DNA from: an uncultured Clostridia bacterium
Lineage (GTDB): Bacteria > Bacillota > Clostridia > Christensenellales > UBA3700
Assembly (NCBI GenBank): GCA_947646415.1
Contig: CANSGN010000012.1
Coordinates: 1 to 54,355, forward strand
Direction of reading: 5' to 3'
Length of the DNA stretch: 54,355 bases
The first letter of the stretch is position 1, and each line of letters begins with the position of its first letter. Below, piece by piece: positions 34,025-42,979 of the stretch. The position numbers were made by a program, and so were the translations under genes. The notes under the pieces were generated by a model. It saw only the letters and a program-made list of their open reading frames with translations. It searched no databases and was not told the origin of the DNA.

Positions 34025-34921
34025 TTAGTCTATTAGTTCCTCTATAAAACTAGTCGCATCGAATTTAATCAAATCGTCAATTTTTTCGCCTACGCCTACA
34101 AAGCAAACAGGTATTTCTTGCTCACTGCTTATTGCAAAAACCACACCGCCTTTTGCTGTTCCGTCAAGTTTGTTCAATATTATTCCGTCTATATCAAATA
34201 TTTCTCCGAAAGTTTCAACTTGAGCTACGGCATTTTGACCTGTTGTTGCATCCAAAACAATGTATGAGCGATAGTCACAATCAGGATATTCTCTATCTAC
34301 TACTTTGTGAATTTTGTTAAGCTCGTTCATTAGATTTTTCTTATTATGCAATCTGCCTGCAGTATCAATCAAAACGACATCGTCCTTTCTTGCCTTAGCA
34401 CTGCTTATCGCATCAAATACTACAGCCGCAGGATCGCTCCCCTCGCTTTGTTTTACAATCCTTACACCTGCACGTTCCGCCCAAACGGTTAATTGGTCAC
34501 TCGCTGCTGCACGGAATGTATCTGCCGCGGCAAGTACAACCGATTTACCCTCCGACTTAAAGTATTTTGCAAGCTTACCTATTGCCGTGGTTTTGCCTAC
34601 GCCGTTAACACCTGCAACCAAAATGACAAGCGGATATTCATACTCAGGTATATCATAATCAATTTCGCTAATCATTATTTGTTTTAAAATATCTTTTGCT
34701 TGAGATGTATCCGTCAATCTTTTTTCATAGCATGCCTCTTTAAGTTTGTTACAAATCATTTCAGTTGCCGTAAAGCCTACATCTGCACTTATCAAAGCCA
34801 TTTCCAACTCTTCGTAAAATTCGTCATCGATAGCTCTTCCTTTAAACAATTCGTATATTTTACGGCTGAAATTTTCTTTTGTTTTCTTAAGTCCGTTGCT
34901 TATTTTACTAAAAATCCCCAT
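34025..34921 (-). CDS. ftsY: Signal recognition particle receptor FtsY
   Basis: 298 residues, the NG domain with hardly any acidic N-terminal extension, as in many Firmicutes. The N bundle covers about 1-90. The G domain has GVNGVGKTT (104-112), DTFRAAASDQL, DTAGRLHNKKNLM, and LNKLDGTAKGG. It receives ribosomes carrying membrane proteins from the SRP. It lies 38 bp after smc, the conserved smc-ftsY pair of Gram-positive bacteria. Ribosome site AAGGAG. Confidence 0.97.
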   Translation of the reverse strand: MGIFSKISNGLKKTKENFSRKIYELFKGRAIDDEFYEELEMALISADVGFTATEMICNKLKEACYEKRLTDTSQAKDILKQIMISEIDYDIPEYEYPLVILVAGVNGVGKTTAIGKLAKYFKSEGKSVVLAAADTFRAAASDQLTVWAERAGVRIVKQSEGSDPAAVVFDAISSAKARKDDVVLIDTAGRLHNKKNLMNELNKIHKVVDREYPDCDYRSYIVLDATTGQNAVAQVETFGEIFDIDGIILNKLDGTAKGGVVFAISSEQEIPVCFVGVGEKIDDLIKFDATSFIEELID

Positions 34922-34959
34922 AATTCTCCTTAATATTAAATATAAAAGTTTTATGTATT

Positions 34960-37900
34960 TTAATCTTCACTGATATTTTTAACAGCTTCCGAAAGCTCGA
35001 CAGAAACAACCTTAGATACACCTCGCTCTTCCATTGTAACACCAAATAATCTGTCCGCTTGTTCCATTGTAGGTTTTCTGTGTGTAATAACGATAAATTG
35101 AGTATTGCCGACAAATTTTTTCAAATATTTTGCAAACAATGCCGCATTACCGTCGTCAAGTGCAGCCTCAATTTCGTCAAGCAAGCAGAATGGCATAGGT
35201 TTTGTTTTTAGGATAGAGAACAAAATCGCGATTGCGGTAAGTGCCATTTCTCCACCGCTCAAAGCTGACAAGTTTTTGGTATTTTTACCCGGCAACATCG
35301 CAACAATTTCTACACCTGCTGTCAATGGGTCTTCCGCATGCGGGTCAATTTGCAATTTTCCTGTACCACCGCCAAATATCTCTTTAAACGTTACTTCAAA
35401 GTTTTTAGCTATTTTAGCAAATTCGGTATCAAAAATCTCTTGCATTTCACGGCTTAGGTCACGAATAATGCCAAGCAAATCGTTTTCCGCTTTTACCAAG
35501 TCATCCCTTTCGGTAACAAGTCCTGTATGTCGTTCGTTTAGTTCCTCATACTCGCTTATCGAACTTGGACTTACTTCGCCCAAACTATTTATAGCCCTCT
35601 TTAAATGAGCAATTTCAGTTATACTTTCACTGTCATTATACTCTTCCAATTTATATGGCAAACTGCTTTCGTAATTCAATCCGTATTCTTCGTCTATCCT
35701 TGCAGTCAAGTTTTCAAATTGAACACGCAATTTTTCTATATTACCTTCTTCCTTGGTCTTTTTGTTTGTAGCTGTTTGCAGCCTTGTATTATTTTCGTCC
35801 TTTTCCAAAAGCAAACTACGGTTTGTATTGTTTAAAGTATTCTTTTGACTTGTCAAACTTTCTATTTTACCATCTATTTCGTTTACTTTAGCCTTATCTG
35901 CTTCAGACAAAACCGCATTGTTCATTTGATTTTCGGTATCCTCAATATGAGCGCGTACCTTTTCCAAATTACTTTTTGCAACGACAATCGCATTTCTTGC
36001 ATCTGATTTGATAACAACTTCACGGTCGATATCGCCTTGACAAATGGTCAATTTATTTGCAATATCCGCTATTCTCACTTTCATATTTGCAAGGTTTGCA
36101 GAAAGTTTGTTTCTCTCGTTGACTTTACTGTTCAAGTTTTCTCGTGATTTTGCTTTTTGGTCGTCAAAATCGCTAGTTTGACTGCTGATATCTGTTCTTA
36201 ATCTGCCTGCGCCCGACAAGCTTTTTTCAATAATAGTCAATTTTTCGCAAAGTTCATTGTAAGCAGAGCTTTTATTTTGCAAATCCTCAACTATTACATC
36301 CAATTTGTCGGAAATATCGTTTAATTTGTTAGTTTCGGTATTAAATAAAACTTCCTTATCAATTAACTGTTGATTTAAATTACCAATCAAAAAGTTAAGT
36401 TGTTCGTTGTTTTTGTTGCAAATTTCAAAATCTTCGTTCGATTTTTCAAGCATTTGAGTTGTTTTTTCTATATTTTTTATTACAAACTCAAGTTCACGCT
36501 CTCTGCCCAAAATACCGATTGCATCTTGCTTTCTACTACCGCCCGTTACAGAGCCTTGTGTACTAAAAATTTCTCCCTCAAGAGTTACAATCCTAAATGC
36601 ACGATTGTATTTTTTTGCAATTCTGCTTGCATTGTCATAAGTATCGCAAACAATAGTTGCACCAAGCAAATTTTTAAATACATTATCGTAAGCTTTATTA
36701 TATCCAATCAAATCGGATGCGACACCCTCAACGCCTACCTCTTTTAAGACATTTTTTTGTTCTTCATTTAAAAGGCGTGGACGCATAGAGCTTATCGGTA
36801 AAAATGTAATTGTACCAAGCCTAAATTTCTTTAAAACTTCAATACAGTATTTAACGTCATCGATATTTGCAGTTACTATATTTTGCAGTGCGCCGCCAAG
36901 AGCAACTTCAACCGCAACCTCATATCGTGCGGGTACGTTAATCAACTCTGCAACAACACCTAAAATTTTGCTATCCAAAACTTTATCTTGTTTTGCGTGT
37001 TGCATAATTTTTTGTACGGATGCAGCAAAGCTTTCGTATTGATTTTTTGCCCTTGTTATAACCGTTTTTTGCATTTCGTAAGATGCCAAAGCACTTTTAC
37101 ATTCACGGATATTATTTTCAAGCAAAGTCATTTTTACTCTGTTATCACTTTGATTTTTTTTGCACTCGCTGGCTTCTCTGTAAATATTATTTCGCTCCGT
37201 TTGAATACGGTTGATTTCTTTTTCTACAGCTTGTTTTTCTTCCTCAGTGCTTTCAATATCTTTCTTTAAATTAGTTATTTCCTCTTCTTGCTCGATTTTA
37301 TCTTGTGATAAATATTCAAACTGAGTGTTAAGTTTTGTATAGTCGACATCGGCATCGGACAATTTTTTGATTGCCTCCAACATTTTTCTTTCCGATTGCT
37401 CAAATTCGGCATTACTCCTGTTGATTTCGTCAGTCAACTTCAACATTTCGTTTTCTTTTGTCTCATACTCACTTTTTAGCGTATTCAACTCAAACAAAAT
37501 TTCGTCGTGTTTTTTATTTAAAGCATCGATAAGTTCTTCGATATCGTCTATTTTTTGAGTGTTTTTATCTATTTCGTTAAGCAGATTTTTTTCTTCTGCT
37601 TTGCCGTAGCTAAGTCTTTCTTGCAAAGTTTCGCCTTTACCCAATTTTTCTTGGTTTGCGACCAAAATTTTTGTCCTTAGCTCCCTATATTCGTTCAAAT
37701 CTTCTTCAATTTTTTGAATTTTCTCTAAATTTGCAAAATAATCGCTATCATTTTGCTTGATTTTGGAAGATACAAACTCTATTTCTTCGCTTATAGCCTT
37801 AATAAGTTCGTTTATTTTGTCAATTTCTTTGTCATTATTTTCGTAAGCATACAAAAAGTGATTGACTTCCAACTGACGCAAATTATCATATAATTGCAAA

Positions 37901-38550
37901 TACTTTTTGGCATTTTCCGCCTTTTTTGCAAGCGGGGTAAGCTGTCTTTCCAATTCTTTGATAATGTCTTGTACTCGGTCTAAGTGGTCACGAGTTTTTT
38001 CAAGCTTATCTTCCGCCTCGTCCTTTCTCTTTTTATACTTACTAATACCTGCGGCCTCTTCAAAGATTACTCTTCTGTTTTCAGGCTTAGAGTTGATAAT
38101 TTCGGCGACTCTACCTTGTCCGATAATGCTGTAACCGTCCTTACCAAGACCTGTATCACGAATTATGTCACGCATATTTTTAAGCAAAATAGGCGTGCCG
38201 TTAAGCAAATACTCACTATCGCCCGAGCGATATAGCTTTCTTGTAAAACTTACTTCGTCAAAAGCAAGCGTTTTGAATATTTTTTGGTCGGTATTGTCAA
38301 ACACCAATGTAACTTCGCAATAACTCATTTGAGTACGTCTTTGTGTACCTACAAATATAACGTCTTGCATATTTTTACCACGCAGTTGTTTAGCCGATTG
38401 CTCGCCTAGTACCCACTTTATCGCATCCGAAAAGTTACTTTTACCACTTCCGTTAGGTCCAACAATACCGGTAATACCCTCATTAAATTCAATGACGGTT
38501 TTATCGGCGAAAGATTTAAATCCGTACAGTTCCAATCTTTTGAAATTCAA
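34960..38550 (-). CDS. smc: Chromosome segregation protein SMC
   Basis: 1196 residues, usual length. N-terminal head with GPNGSGKSN (31-39) and a Q-loop; long coiled coils of about 165-505 and 680-1030; hinge in between with LGVVAELINVPARYEVAVEVALGG; C-terminal head with LSALSGGEMALTA (about 1096) and FCLLDEIEAALD. It starts at a TTG (38550) with GAGGT upstream; no better ATG is near. It forms the condensin ring with ScpA and ScpB (28108-29671). Confidence 0.97.
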   Translation of the reverse strand: MNFKRLELYGFKSFADKTVIEFNEGITGIVGPNGSGKSNFSDAIKWVLGEQSAKQLRGKNMQDVIFVGTQRRTQMSYCEVTLVFDNTDQKIFKTLAFDEVSFTRKLYRSGDSEYLLNGTPILLKNMRDIIRDTGLGKDGYSIIGQGRVAEIINSKPENRRVIFEEAAGISKYKKRKDEAEDKLEKTRDHLDRVQDIIKELERQLTPLAKKAENAKKYLQLYDNLRQLEVNHFLYAYENNDKEIDKINELIKAISEEIEFVSSKIKQNDSDYFANLEKIQKIEEDLNEYRELRTKILVANQEKLGKGETLQERLSYGKAEEKNLLNEIDKNTQKIDDIEELIDALNKKHDEILFELNTLKSEYETKENEMLKLTDEINRSNAEFEQSERKMLEAIKKLSDADVDYTKLNTQFEYLSQDKIEQEEEITNLKKDIESTEEEKQAVEKEINRIQTERNNIYREASECKKNQSDNRVKMTLLENNIRECKSALASYEMQKTVITRAKNQYESFAASVQKIMQHAKQDKVLDSKILGVVAELINVPARYEVAVEVALGGALQNIVTANIDDVKYCIEVLKKFRLGTITFLPISSMRPRLLNEEQKNVLKEVGVEGVASDLIGYNKAYDNVFKNLLGATIVCDTYDNASRIAKKYNRAFRIVTLEGEIFSTQGSVTGGSRKQDAIGILGRERELEFVIKNIEKTTQMLEKSNEDFEICNKNNEQLNFLIGNLNQQLIDKEVLFNTETNKLNDISDKLDVIVEDLQNKSSAYNELCEKLTIIEKSLSGAGRLRTDISSQTSDFDDQKAKSRENLNSKVNERNKLSANLANMKVRIADIANKLTICQGDIDREVVIKSDARNAIVVAKSNLEKVRAHIEDTENQMNNAVLSEADKAKVNEIDGKIESLTSQKNTLNNTNRSLLLEKDENNTRLQTATNKKTKEEGNIEKLRVQFENLTARIDEEYGLNYESSLPYKLEEYNDSESITEIAHLKRAINSLGEVSPSSISEYEELNERHTGLVTERDDLVKAENDLLGIIRDLSREMQEIFDTEFAKIAKNFEVTFKEIFGGGTGKLQIDPHAEDPLTAGVEIVAMLPGKNTKNLSALSGGEMALTAIAILFSILKTKPMPFCLLDEIEAALDDGNAALFAKYLKKFVGNTQFIVITHRKPTMEQADRLFGVTMEERGVSKVVSVELSEAVKNISED

Positions 38551-38777
38551 TAGTCTTACCTCGCGTATTTTATACTATTTCTTAATGCTTTTTACATAAA
38601 TGAATTTGCAAATTTTTTACTAAAATTAATGCAATTTTATTGCTTGCAAAAAAATAAAAAATATGGCAAAAATATTTTAAGTAAACGCTTTAAATTACAA
38701 AAAATATTTTACCATATTTTATCCGTTTTGTAAATAGAAAACAATATATTATTAATATAAATTTGTATTGACAAATT

Positions 38778-39080
38778 TTACTTTATACTGTCGATTAATG
38801 CTTTCATTTTTTTCTTTTGAGCAGGTGACATATTAGGCGACATCATATTATAAAAATTTTGCAACATTTCGGGACTTAAATTTCCAAGTTGTTGCTGCTT
38901 TGCAACTTCTTTGTAAAACTCATCTATAAGTTGATTTTCGGAATATCCGCTATACTTATTAAATTGACTTTGCACATCTGCCTCTGCATCCTTTTTTGTA
39001 TATGTACCCTTAAAATTATTTGTGCCGTTTGAGCAAGAGCTATTGTTATAACCTTTAAAGTTTCTTACATTTTTACCCAT
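38778..39080 (-). CDS. Small unknown protein, Asn/Ser/Lys-rich start, Met-rich end
   Basis: 100 residues, ribosome site GGAGGG before the ATG. The first 30 residues are a Gly/Asn/Ser-rich flexible tail with one Cys; the rest is predicted helical (AEADVQSQFNKYSGYSENQL, then LGNLSPEMLQNFYNMMSP). No signal peptide and no membrane helix. I do not recognise a family. It is divergent to the gene at 39149 across 68 bp whose elements are mirrored, so the two are probably controlled together. Confidence 0.7.
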   Translation of the reverse strand: MGKNVRNFKGYNNSSCSNGTNNFKGTYTKKDAEADVQSQFNKYSGYSENQLIDEFYKEVAKQQQLGNLSPEMLQNFYNMMSPNMSPAQKKKMKALIDSIK

Positions 39081-39084
39081 ATAT

Positions 39085-39142
39085 CCCTCCTTTAATCACT
39101 AACTATTATATGACTGCATATAATATAATGTGATAAGGAGGG
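39085..39142. promoter_or_regulatory. Pseudo-palindromic divergent control region
   Basis: CCCTCCTT-TAATCAC (39085-39099) mirrors GTGAT-AAGGAGGG (39130-39142). Both strands hold CATATAATA (minus strand 39112-39104, plus strand 39117-39125) at mirrored places. Neither has a good -35 box for the main sigma factor. CATATAATA fits the -10 type of sporulation sigma factors E/K, so mother-cell expression is possible but unproven. Confidence 0.5.
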
Positions 39143-39148
39143 AGAATT

Positions 39149-39436
39149 ATGTTTGACCCGCAAATGCTAATGAATATGTTTGGCAATATGAATTTTTCCG
39201 GTAATGCAGATGGTAATAATTTAAACAATATGCAAAACAATCCGCTTTTTAGTATGTTAGGAGCAAATCCTTCCATGCTCTCCGGTATTATGCAAATGTT
39301 TAATAATAACGGTGCTCAAAATACCAATACTCCAGCTGTGGGTAAAAATACGTATGTAAGTAACAAAATAACCGATAAAAAAAATATCAATTCCGAACTT
39401 TACCACATTATAAAAAATGCGGATTCCATCCTTTGA
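39149..39436 (+). CDS. Small unknown protein, Met/Asn-rich
   Basis: 95 residues, strong ribosome site AAGGAGGG. The sequence is rich in Met, Asn, Phe and Gly (MFDPQMLMNMFGNMN, then SMLGANPSMLSGIMQMFNNN), followed by a polar Lys-rich stretch and a short helix NSELYHIIKNADSIL. There is no signal peptide. PQMLMNMF is faintly like PEMLQNFYNMM of its divergent partner, which may be chance. No family recognised. Confidence 0.7.
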   Translation: MFDPQMLMNMFGNMNFSGNADGNNLNNMQNNPLFSMLGANPSMLSGIMQMFNNNGAQNTNTPAVGKNTYVSNKITDKKNINSELYHIIKNADSIL

Positions 39437-39457
39437 CAAGTAAAATAAATTTTATTT

Positions 39458-39532
39458 ATGAAAATAATAATCTATTTAATAATTTTCGGGATAATTACAA
39501 CAATCGAAATGGTTGACGTACTAAAAAAATAA
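39458..39532 (+). CDS. Possible 24-residue single-helix membrane peptide
   Basis: Frame MKIIIYLIIFGIITTIEMVDVLKK: one hydrophobic helix with positive ends, typical of bacterial small membrane proteins. It lies 21 bases after the 39149 gene and just before a terminator, so it should be on that transcript. There is no clear ribosome site, hence low confidence. Confidence 0.3.
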   Translation: MKIIIYLIIFGIITTIEMVDVLKK

Positions 39533-39538
39533 TATAAA

Positions 39539-39575
39539 AAAACCACCAAATTAAATTTTAATCGGGTGGTTATTT
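39539..39575. terminator. Bidirectional terminator
   Basis: AACCACC (39541-39547) pairs with GGTGGTT (39565-39571), with further AT pairing inside. T-runs lie on both outer sides. It serves the plus-strand small genes and the minus-strand zinc-ribbon operon ending at 39722. The bases between 39576 and 39721 show no gene. Confidence 0.75.
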
Positions 39576-39721
39576 TTGTTTTTACTATCTTAATTTTCTT
39601 ATAAACTTAATAATCAAAATACCATTTTTTTATCAATTTAAACTACTACAATTTGTATGAGTATAAAAATTCACATTATTAGTTTATCACAAAAACCTTT
39701 TGAAAATCGGTACTATTTGTC

Positions 39722-40429
39722 TTATTTATTGTTATAAATTAATCTACCGCAGTTAGGACACTCTACAATTCTGCCACCTTGAAGTTTGATTGTAAGGTCA
39801 CTTGAAATATCCATACCGCAACCCAAACAAGCTTTAAAATTATCGGAAGACGGTACTAAAACAGGCATCTTTTTATTCTTTCTTATTTCGTTGTATTTAG
39901 ATATTATATTGCCAGGAATTTCTGCTTGTAATTTTTTTAGTTCTACCAAATAATTTTTTGCCTTAGCTTCGATTTCGGTTTTGATTTTTTGCATATCAAA
40001 CTTTCTTACCTTGATAATATCTTCAAGCTTTTTCAAATCGTCAAGCGACTTTTTGCTTATCTCTATACAATCATCCATTTTTTTGGAAAGCCTTGTCAAT
40101 TCCCTTTCAATGTTTAATAACTCTTTTTGAAATTGTGCAATCTTTTTCTCGTACTTGTCTATTTCCTTAAGTTCTTCAAATGACTCCAAAACCTCATTTA
40201 GTCCGCTTATTTCATCCAAAATGCTTTTATATGTTTGCTTGTATCTTTCAACCAAAACAGCTATTTCGTCCGCTTCTCTTATGCTCTTCATCATATCTTC
40301 CGTTCTTGATTTATACACAGTCATAGCCTTTGCATACTCTTGTGCAGGTTTGCTTTGCTTTAACTCAAGCTCACAAGCATAAACCTTTTTATCAATATCT
40401 TGATATGCCAATATTTTTTGTAAATCCAT
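39722..40429 (-). CDS. C4-type zinc-ribbon coiled-coil protein (DUF164/CdsZ-like)
   Basis: 235 residues. Residues about 15-175 are a long coiled-coil hairpin; residues about 200-232 hold ACLGCGMDIS and VECPNCGRLIY, a four-Cys zinc ribbon. This is the zf-RING_7/DUF164 family, encoded beside nif3-like genes in many bacteria. The function is not settled; nucleic-acid binding is suggested. Ribosome site AAGGAGG. It lies 11 bases after the Nif3-like gene. Confidence 0.88.
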   Translation of the reverse strand: MDLQKILAYQDIDKKVYACELELKQSKPAQEYAKAMTVYKSRTEDMMKSIREADEIAVLVERYKQTYKSILDEISGLNEVLESFEELKEIDKYEKKIAQFQKELLNIERELTRLSKKMDDCIEISKKSLDDLKKLEDIIKVRKFDMQKIKTEIEAKAKNYLVELKKLQAEIPGNIISKYNEIRKNKKMPVLVPSSDNFKACLGCGMDISSDLTIKLQGGRIVECPNCGRLIYNNK

Positions 40430-40440
40430 ACAAAACCTCC

Positions 40441-41193
40441 TTAATTGAAATTAACATATTTATTTAAATTGTTAATTATATTTTTTAAAAAATTATAAAT
40501 TATATCTACAAATATCACTTCACTTTCAAAGTGCCCTATTTGTATAACTGCAATATTTTTAGCAAGCAATTCCAATATTATATTGTGTTTAAACTCACTT
40601 GAAATTACCGCTGTAACACCAAGCTCAGCCGAGCGAGAAATTACTTCTTCTATCCTGCCACCCGAGCCACTTATAAATGCAACTATGTTTTTTATCGCTT
40701 TTTCTGCATTTTTCGGATAATATGTTTTTGGTTGGTCTTCATTAGTAATTTTGCAAATTTTTAGCAATATTTCGTCTAAATTGCCATTATAATATCCAAA
40801 AACCCCCAATCCATCACTTAAAAATCTTTGTGGTACTATGCCAAGCCTATTTGCCATTTCAAAGTTTATACCCATATCCGACATATCCATATTGGTATGT
40901 GCACTATAAACATTTATGTTATTTTTTATACATTTCATAAGCAAGTTGCTTACATAATCGTTATCCTTTAAACTATGTAACGGCTCAAATAAGGCAGGAT
41001 GATGTGTAATAATCATATTACAGTTTTTAGCAATGCTATCATTAATCACATTTTCAGTTAAATCTACTGCAATTACTACACCTGTAATATCGGCATTATA
41101 ACTACCTACAAGCAAACCTACATTGTCCCAGCTTTCCGCAAGCGACAAAGGTGCAATATTTTCAATTAATTCGCAGACTTCAAAAACTTTCAT
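40441..41193 (-). CDS. Nif3-like dinuclear metal centre protein (YqfO/NIF3 family)
   Basis: 250 residues; the ATG at 41193 is chosen for GGAG 6 bases upstream. Motifs: ESWDNVGLLVG, ITHHPALFEP (metal His pair), YSAHTNMD, and GHFESE at the C terminus with another His and Glu. The family binds two metal ions and forms hexamers; it was linked to GTP cyclohydrolase I type 2, but its substrate is not certain. It lies downstream of trmK, the normal order in Firmicutes (rpoD-trmK-yqfO). Confidence 0.92.
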   Translation of the reverse strand: MKVFEVCELIENIAPLSLAESWDNVGLLVGSYNADITGVVIAVDLTENVINDSIAKNCNMIITHHPALFEPLHSLKDNDYVSNLLMKCIKNNINVYSAHTNMDMSDMGINFEMANRLGIVPQRFLSDGLGVFGYYNGNLDEILLKICKITNEDQPKTYYPKNAEKAIKNIVAFISGSGGRIEEVISRSAELGVTAVISSEFKHNIILELLAKNIAVIQIGHFESEVIFVDIIYNFLKNIINNLNKYVNFN

Positions 41194-41249
41194 AAATTCT
41201 CCATGCCAAGGCATATATTTACCTTTATGTCATTTAACAATTAAAAAAA

Positions 41250-41885
41250 TTAATCATCACAAAACTCTTTAAGTAATTGCAATTTGTGCGCAATTATATT
41301 TTTTTCGCTATCTCCTACCAATGGATAAATTTCATTTAGCTGTGCATACGTATTTTTTGCATAAAGCTTAAAATCATCCCCTATACCACTGCCAAAAAGC
41401 AACTCAAAATCTGTCGGAGTATATTTTCCGTTTTCACAAATCAAAATATCATAAAATTTGTTTTCGGACAAAACTTTGTAATCTTTTTTAGGACAAAGGT
41501 TATTTTCGCTCAAAAATTGCCGTACTTTATCGGTATTTTTTTGCGGAGATAAAATATATAAAGGATATCTTTTACTTTTATTTATTATCTTTATTATCTC
41601 TTCCCCGCCCATACCGGAAATCAATACACAATCTATATTATAATTTTCAATACTGCAAAGCCCGTCTCCAACCTCGGTTTTATAATTACAAAGCCCTAGC
41701 TTTTCGGCTGTAAGCTTTGCCTTTGCTATGCTTTTACTGCTTATATCACTTGCCACTACTAAGCTATTGGGGTTATTTAAGGCATAACAGATACTTATAT
41801 ATCCGTGGTCAGCACCTATATCCGCCAAATTTTTACCATCTGGAATTTCGGAAAGCAACGTTTGCATTCGCCTATCCAATTTCAT
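41250..41885 (-). CDS. trmK: tRNA (adenine(22)-N1)-methyltransferase
   Basis: 211 residues. The Rossmann-fold SAM-binding start is [17 protein letters not shown], with [15 protein letters not shown] as a further signature. It methylates A22 in the D loop of tRNAs. Its ATG overlaps the rpoD stop by four bases (ATGA), so it is coupled to the sigma factor gene. Confidence 0.94.
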   Translation of the reverse strand: MKLDRRMQTLLSEIPDGKNLADIGADHGYISICYALNNPNSLVVASDISSKSIAKAKLTAEKLGLCNYKTEVGDGLCSIENYNIDCVLISGMGGEEIIKIINKSKRYPLYILSPQKNTDKVRQFLSENNLCPKKDYKVLSENKFYDILICENGKYTPTDFELLFGSGIGDDFKLYAKNTYAQLNEIYPLVGDSEKNIIAHKLQLLKEFCDD

Positions 41886-42979
41886 CGATTCATATAATCC
41901 TTTAGTTTTTTAGTACGACTTGGATGTCTTAATTTTCTTAAGGCTTTTGCTTCGATTTGTCTTATACGCTCACGAGTAACGTTAAACTCTCTGCCTACTT
42001 CTTCCAAAGTTTTAGGTCTGTTATCATCCAAACCGTACCTCTTTCTCAAAACTTCGTTTTCACGCGGGGTCAAAGTATTAAGCACTTGCAATAATTGCTC
42101 TCTCAACATTTTGGATTCTGCCGATTCGCTTGGAGAAGTAGCTGTGGTATCCACAATAAAATCTCCTAAATGGCTGTCTTCCTCTTCGCCGATAGGTGTC
42201 TCCAATGAAACAGGGTCTTGTCCAATCTTTAAAATTTCAGCTACTTTTTCTTCAGTCAAGCCCATTCTTTCGCCGATTTCCGCAGTGCTAGGCTCTCTTC
42301 CCAATTCTTGCAAAAGAGTACGCGCAACGCGGTTGGTTTTGTTAATCGTTTCAACCATGTGTACAGGTATTCTTATTGTCCTTGCTTGGTCTGCAATAGC
42401 ACGTGTGATAGATTGTCTTATCCACCAAGTAGCATAGGTAGAAAACTTAAAGCCTCTTGTGTAGTCAAATTTTTCTACTGCTTTTAACAAACCAAGGTTA
42501 CCCTCTTGGATAAGGTCAAGAAATTGCATACCTCTTCCCACATAACGTTTAGCAATACTTACAACCAATCTCAAGTTTGCCTCACTCAATCTGTTTTTTG
42601 CATAATTACAATCCTTAGGGTCATCACTTGCCATCATTTTTGCAAGCTCGACTTCTTCCTCTCCTGTAAGCAATGGTACTGAGCCGATATCTTTCAAATA
42701 CATTTTAACCGAGTCATCAGTTACTCCGTCGCCCATAATTTTATCTAAAGAAACTTTTTCTTCCAAAGTCAATTCTTCAACGGTAATGCCCGCATCGCTT
42801 AATTTTGTATACATTTCTTCCATGTCTTCGGCGTCCAAAAGTAATTTTTCTACTTTTGCCAACACTTCGTCACTAGAAACTTTATTTTTCTTGCTTTTGC
42901 CAAGCTCAATCAAACTGTTTAAAGCTTGTGTAAACTTATCTTCTTTTGATTTACGGGTTGATTTTTCTTTATTTTCCAT
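41882..42979 (-). CDS. rpoD: Main RNA polymerase sigma factor RpoD (sigma A)
   Basis: 365 residues. Region 1.1-like start, then [17 protein letters not shown] (region 1.2), the 2.1-2.4 block with [37 protein letters not shown], region 3, and the 4.2 helix-turn-helix [30 protein letters not shown]. It should read the TTGACA/TATAAT promoters noted in this window. Overlaps dnaG by 11 bases and trmK by four; it forms the dgt-dnaG-rpoD 'macromolecular synthesis' operon. Confidence 0.97.
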   Translation of the reverse strand: MENKEKSTRKSKEDKFTQALNSLIELGKSKKNKVSSDEVLAKVEKLLLDAEDMEEMYTKLSDAGITVEELTLEEKVSLDKIMGDGVTDDSVKMYLKDIGSVPLLTGEEEVELAKMMASDDPKDCNYAKNRLSEANLRLVVSIAKRYVGRGMQFLDLIQEGNLGLLKAVEKFDYTRGFKFSTYATWWIRQSITRAIADQARTIRIPVHMVETINKTNRVARTLLQELGREPSTAEIGERMGLTEEKVAEILKIGQDPVSLETPIGEEEDSHLGDFIVDTTATSPSESAESKMLREQLLQVLNTLTPRENEVLRKRYGLDDNRPKTLEEVGREFNVTRERIRQIEAKALRKLRHPSRTKKLKDYMNR

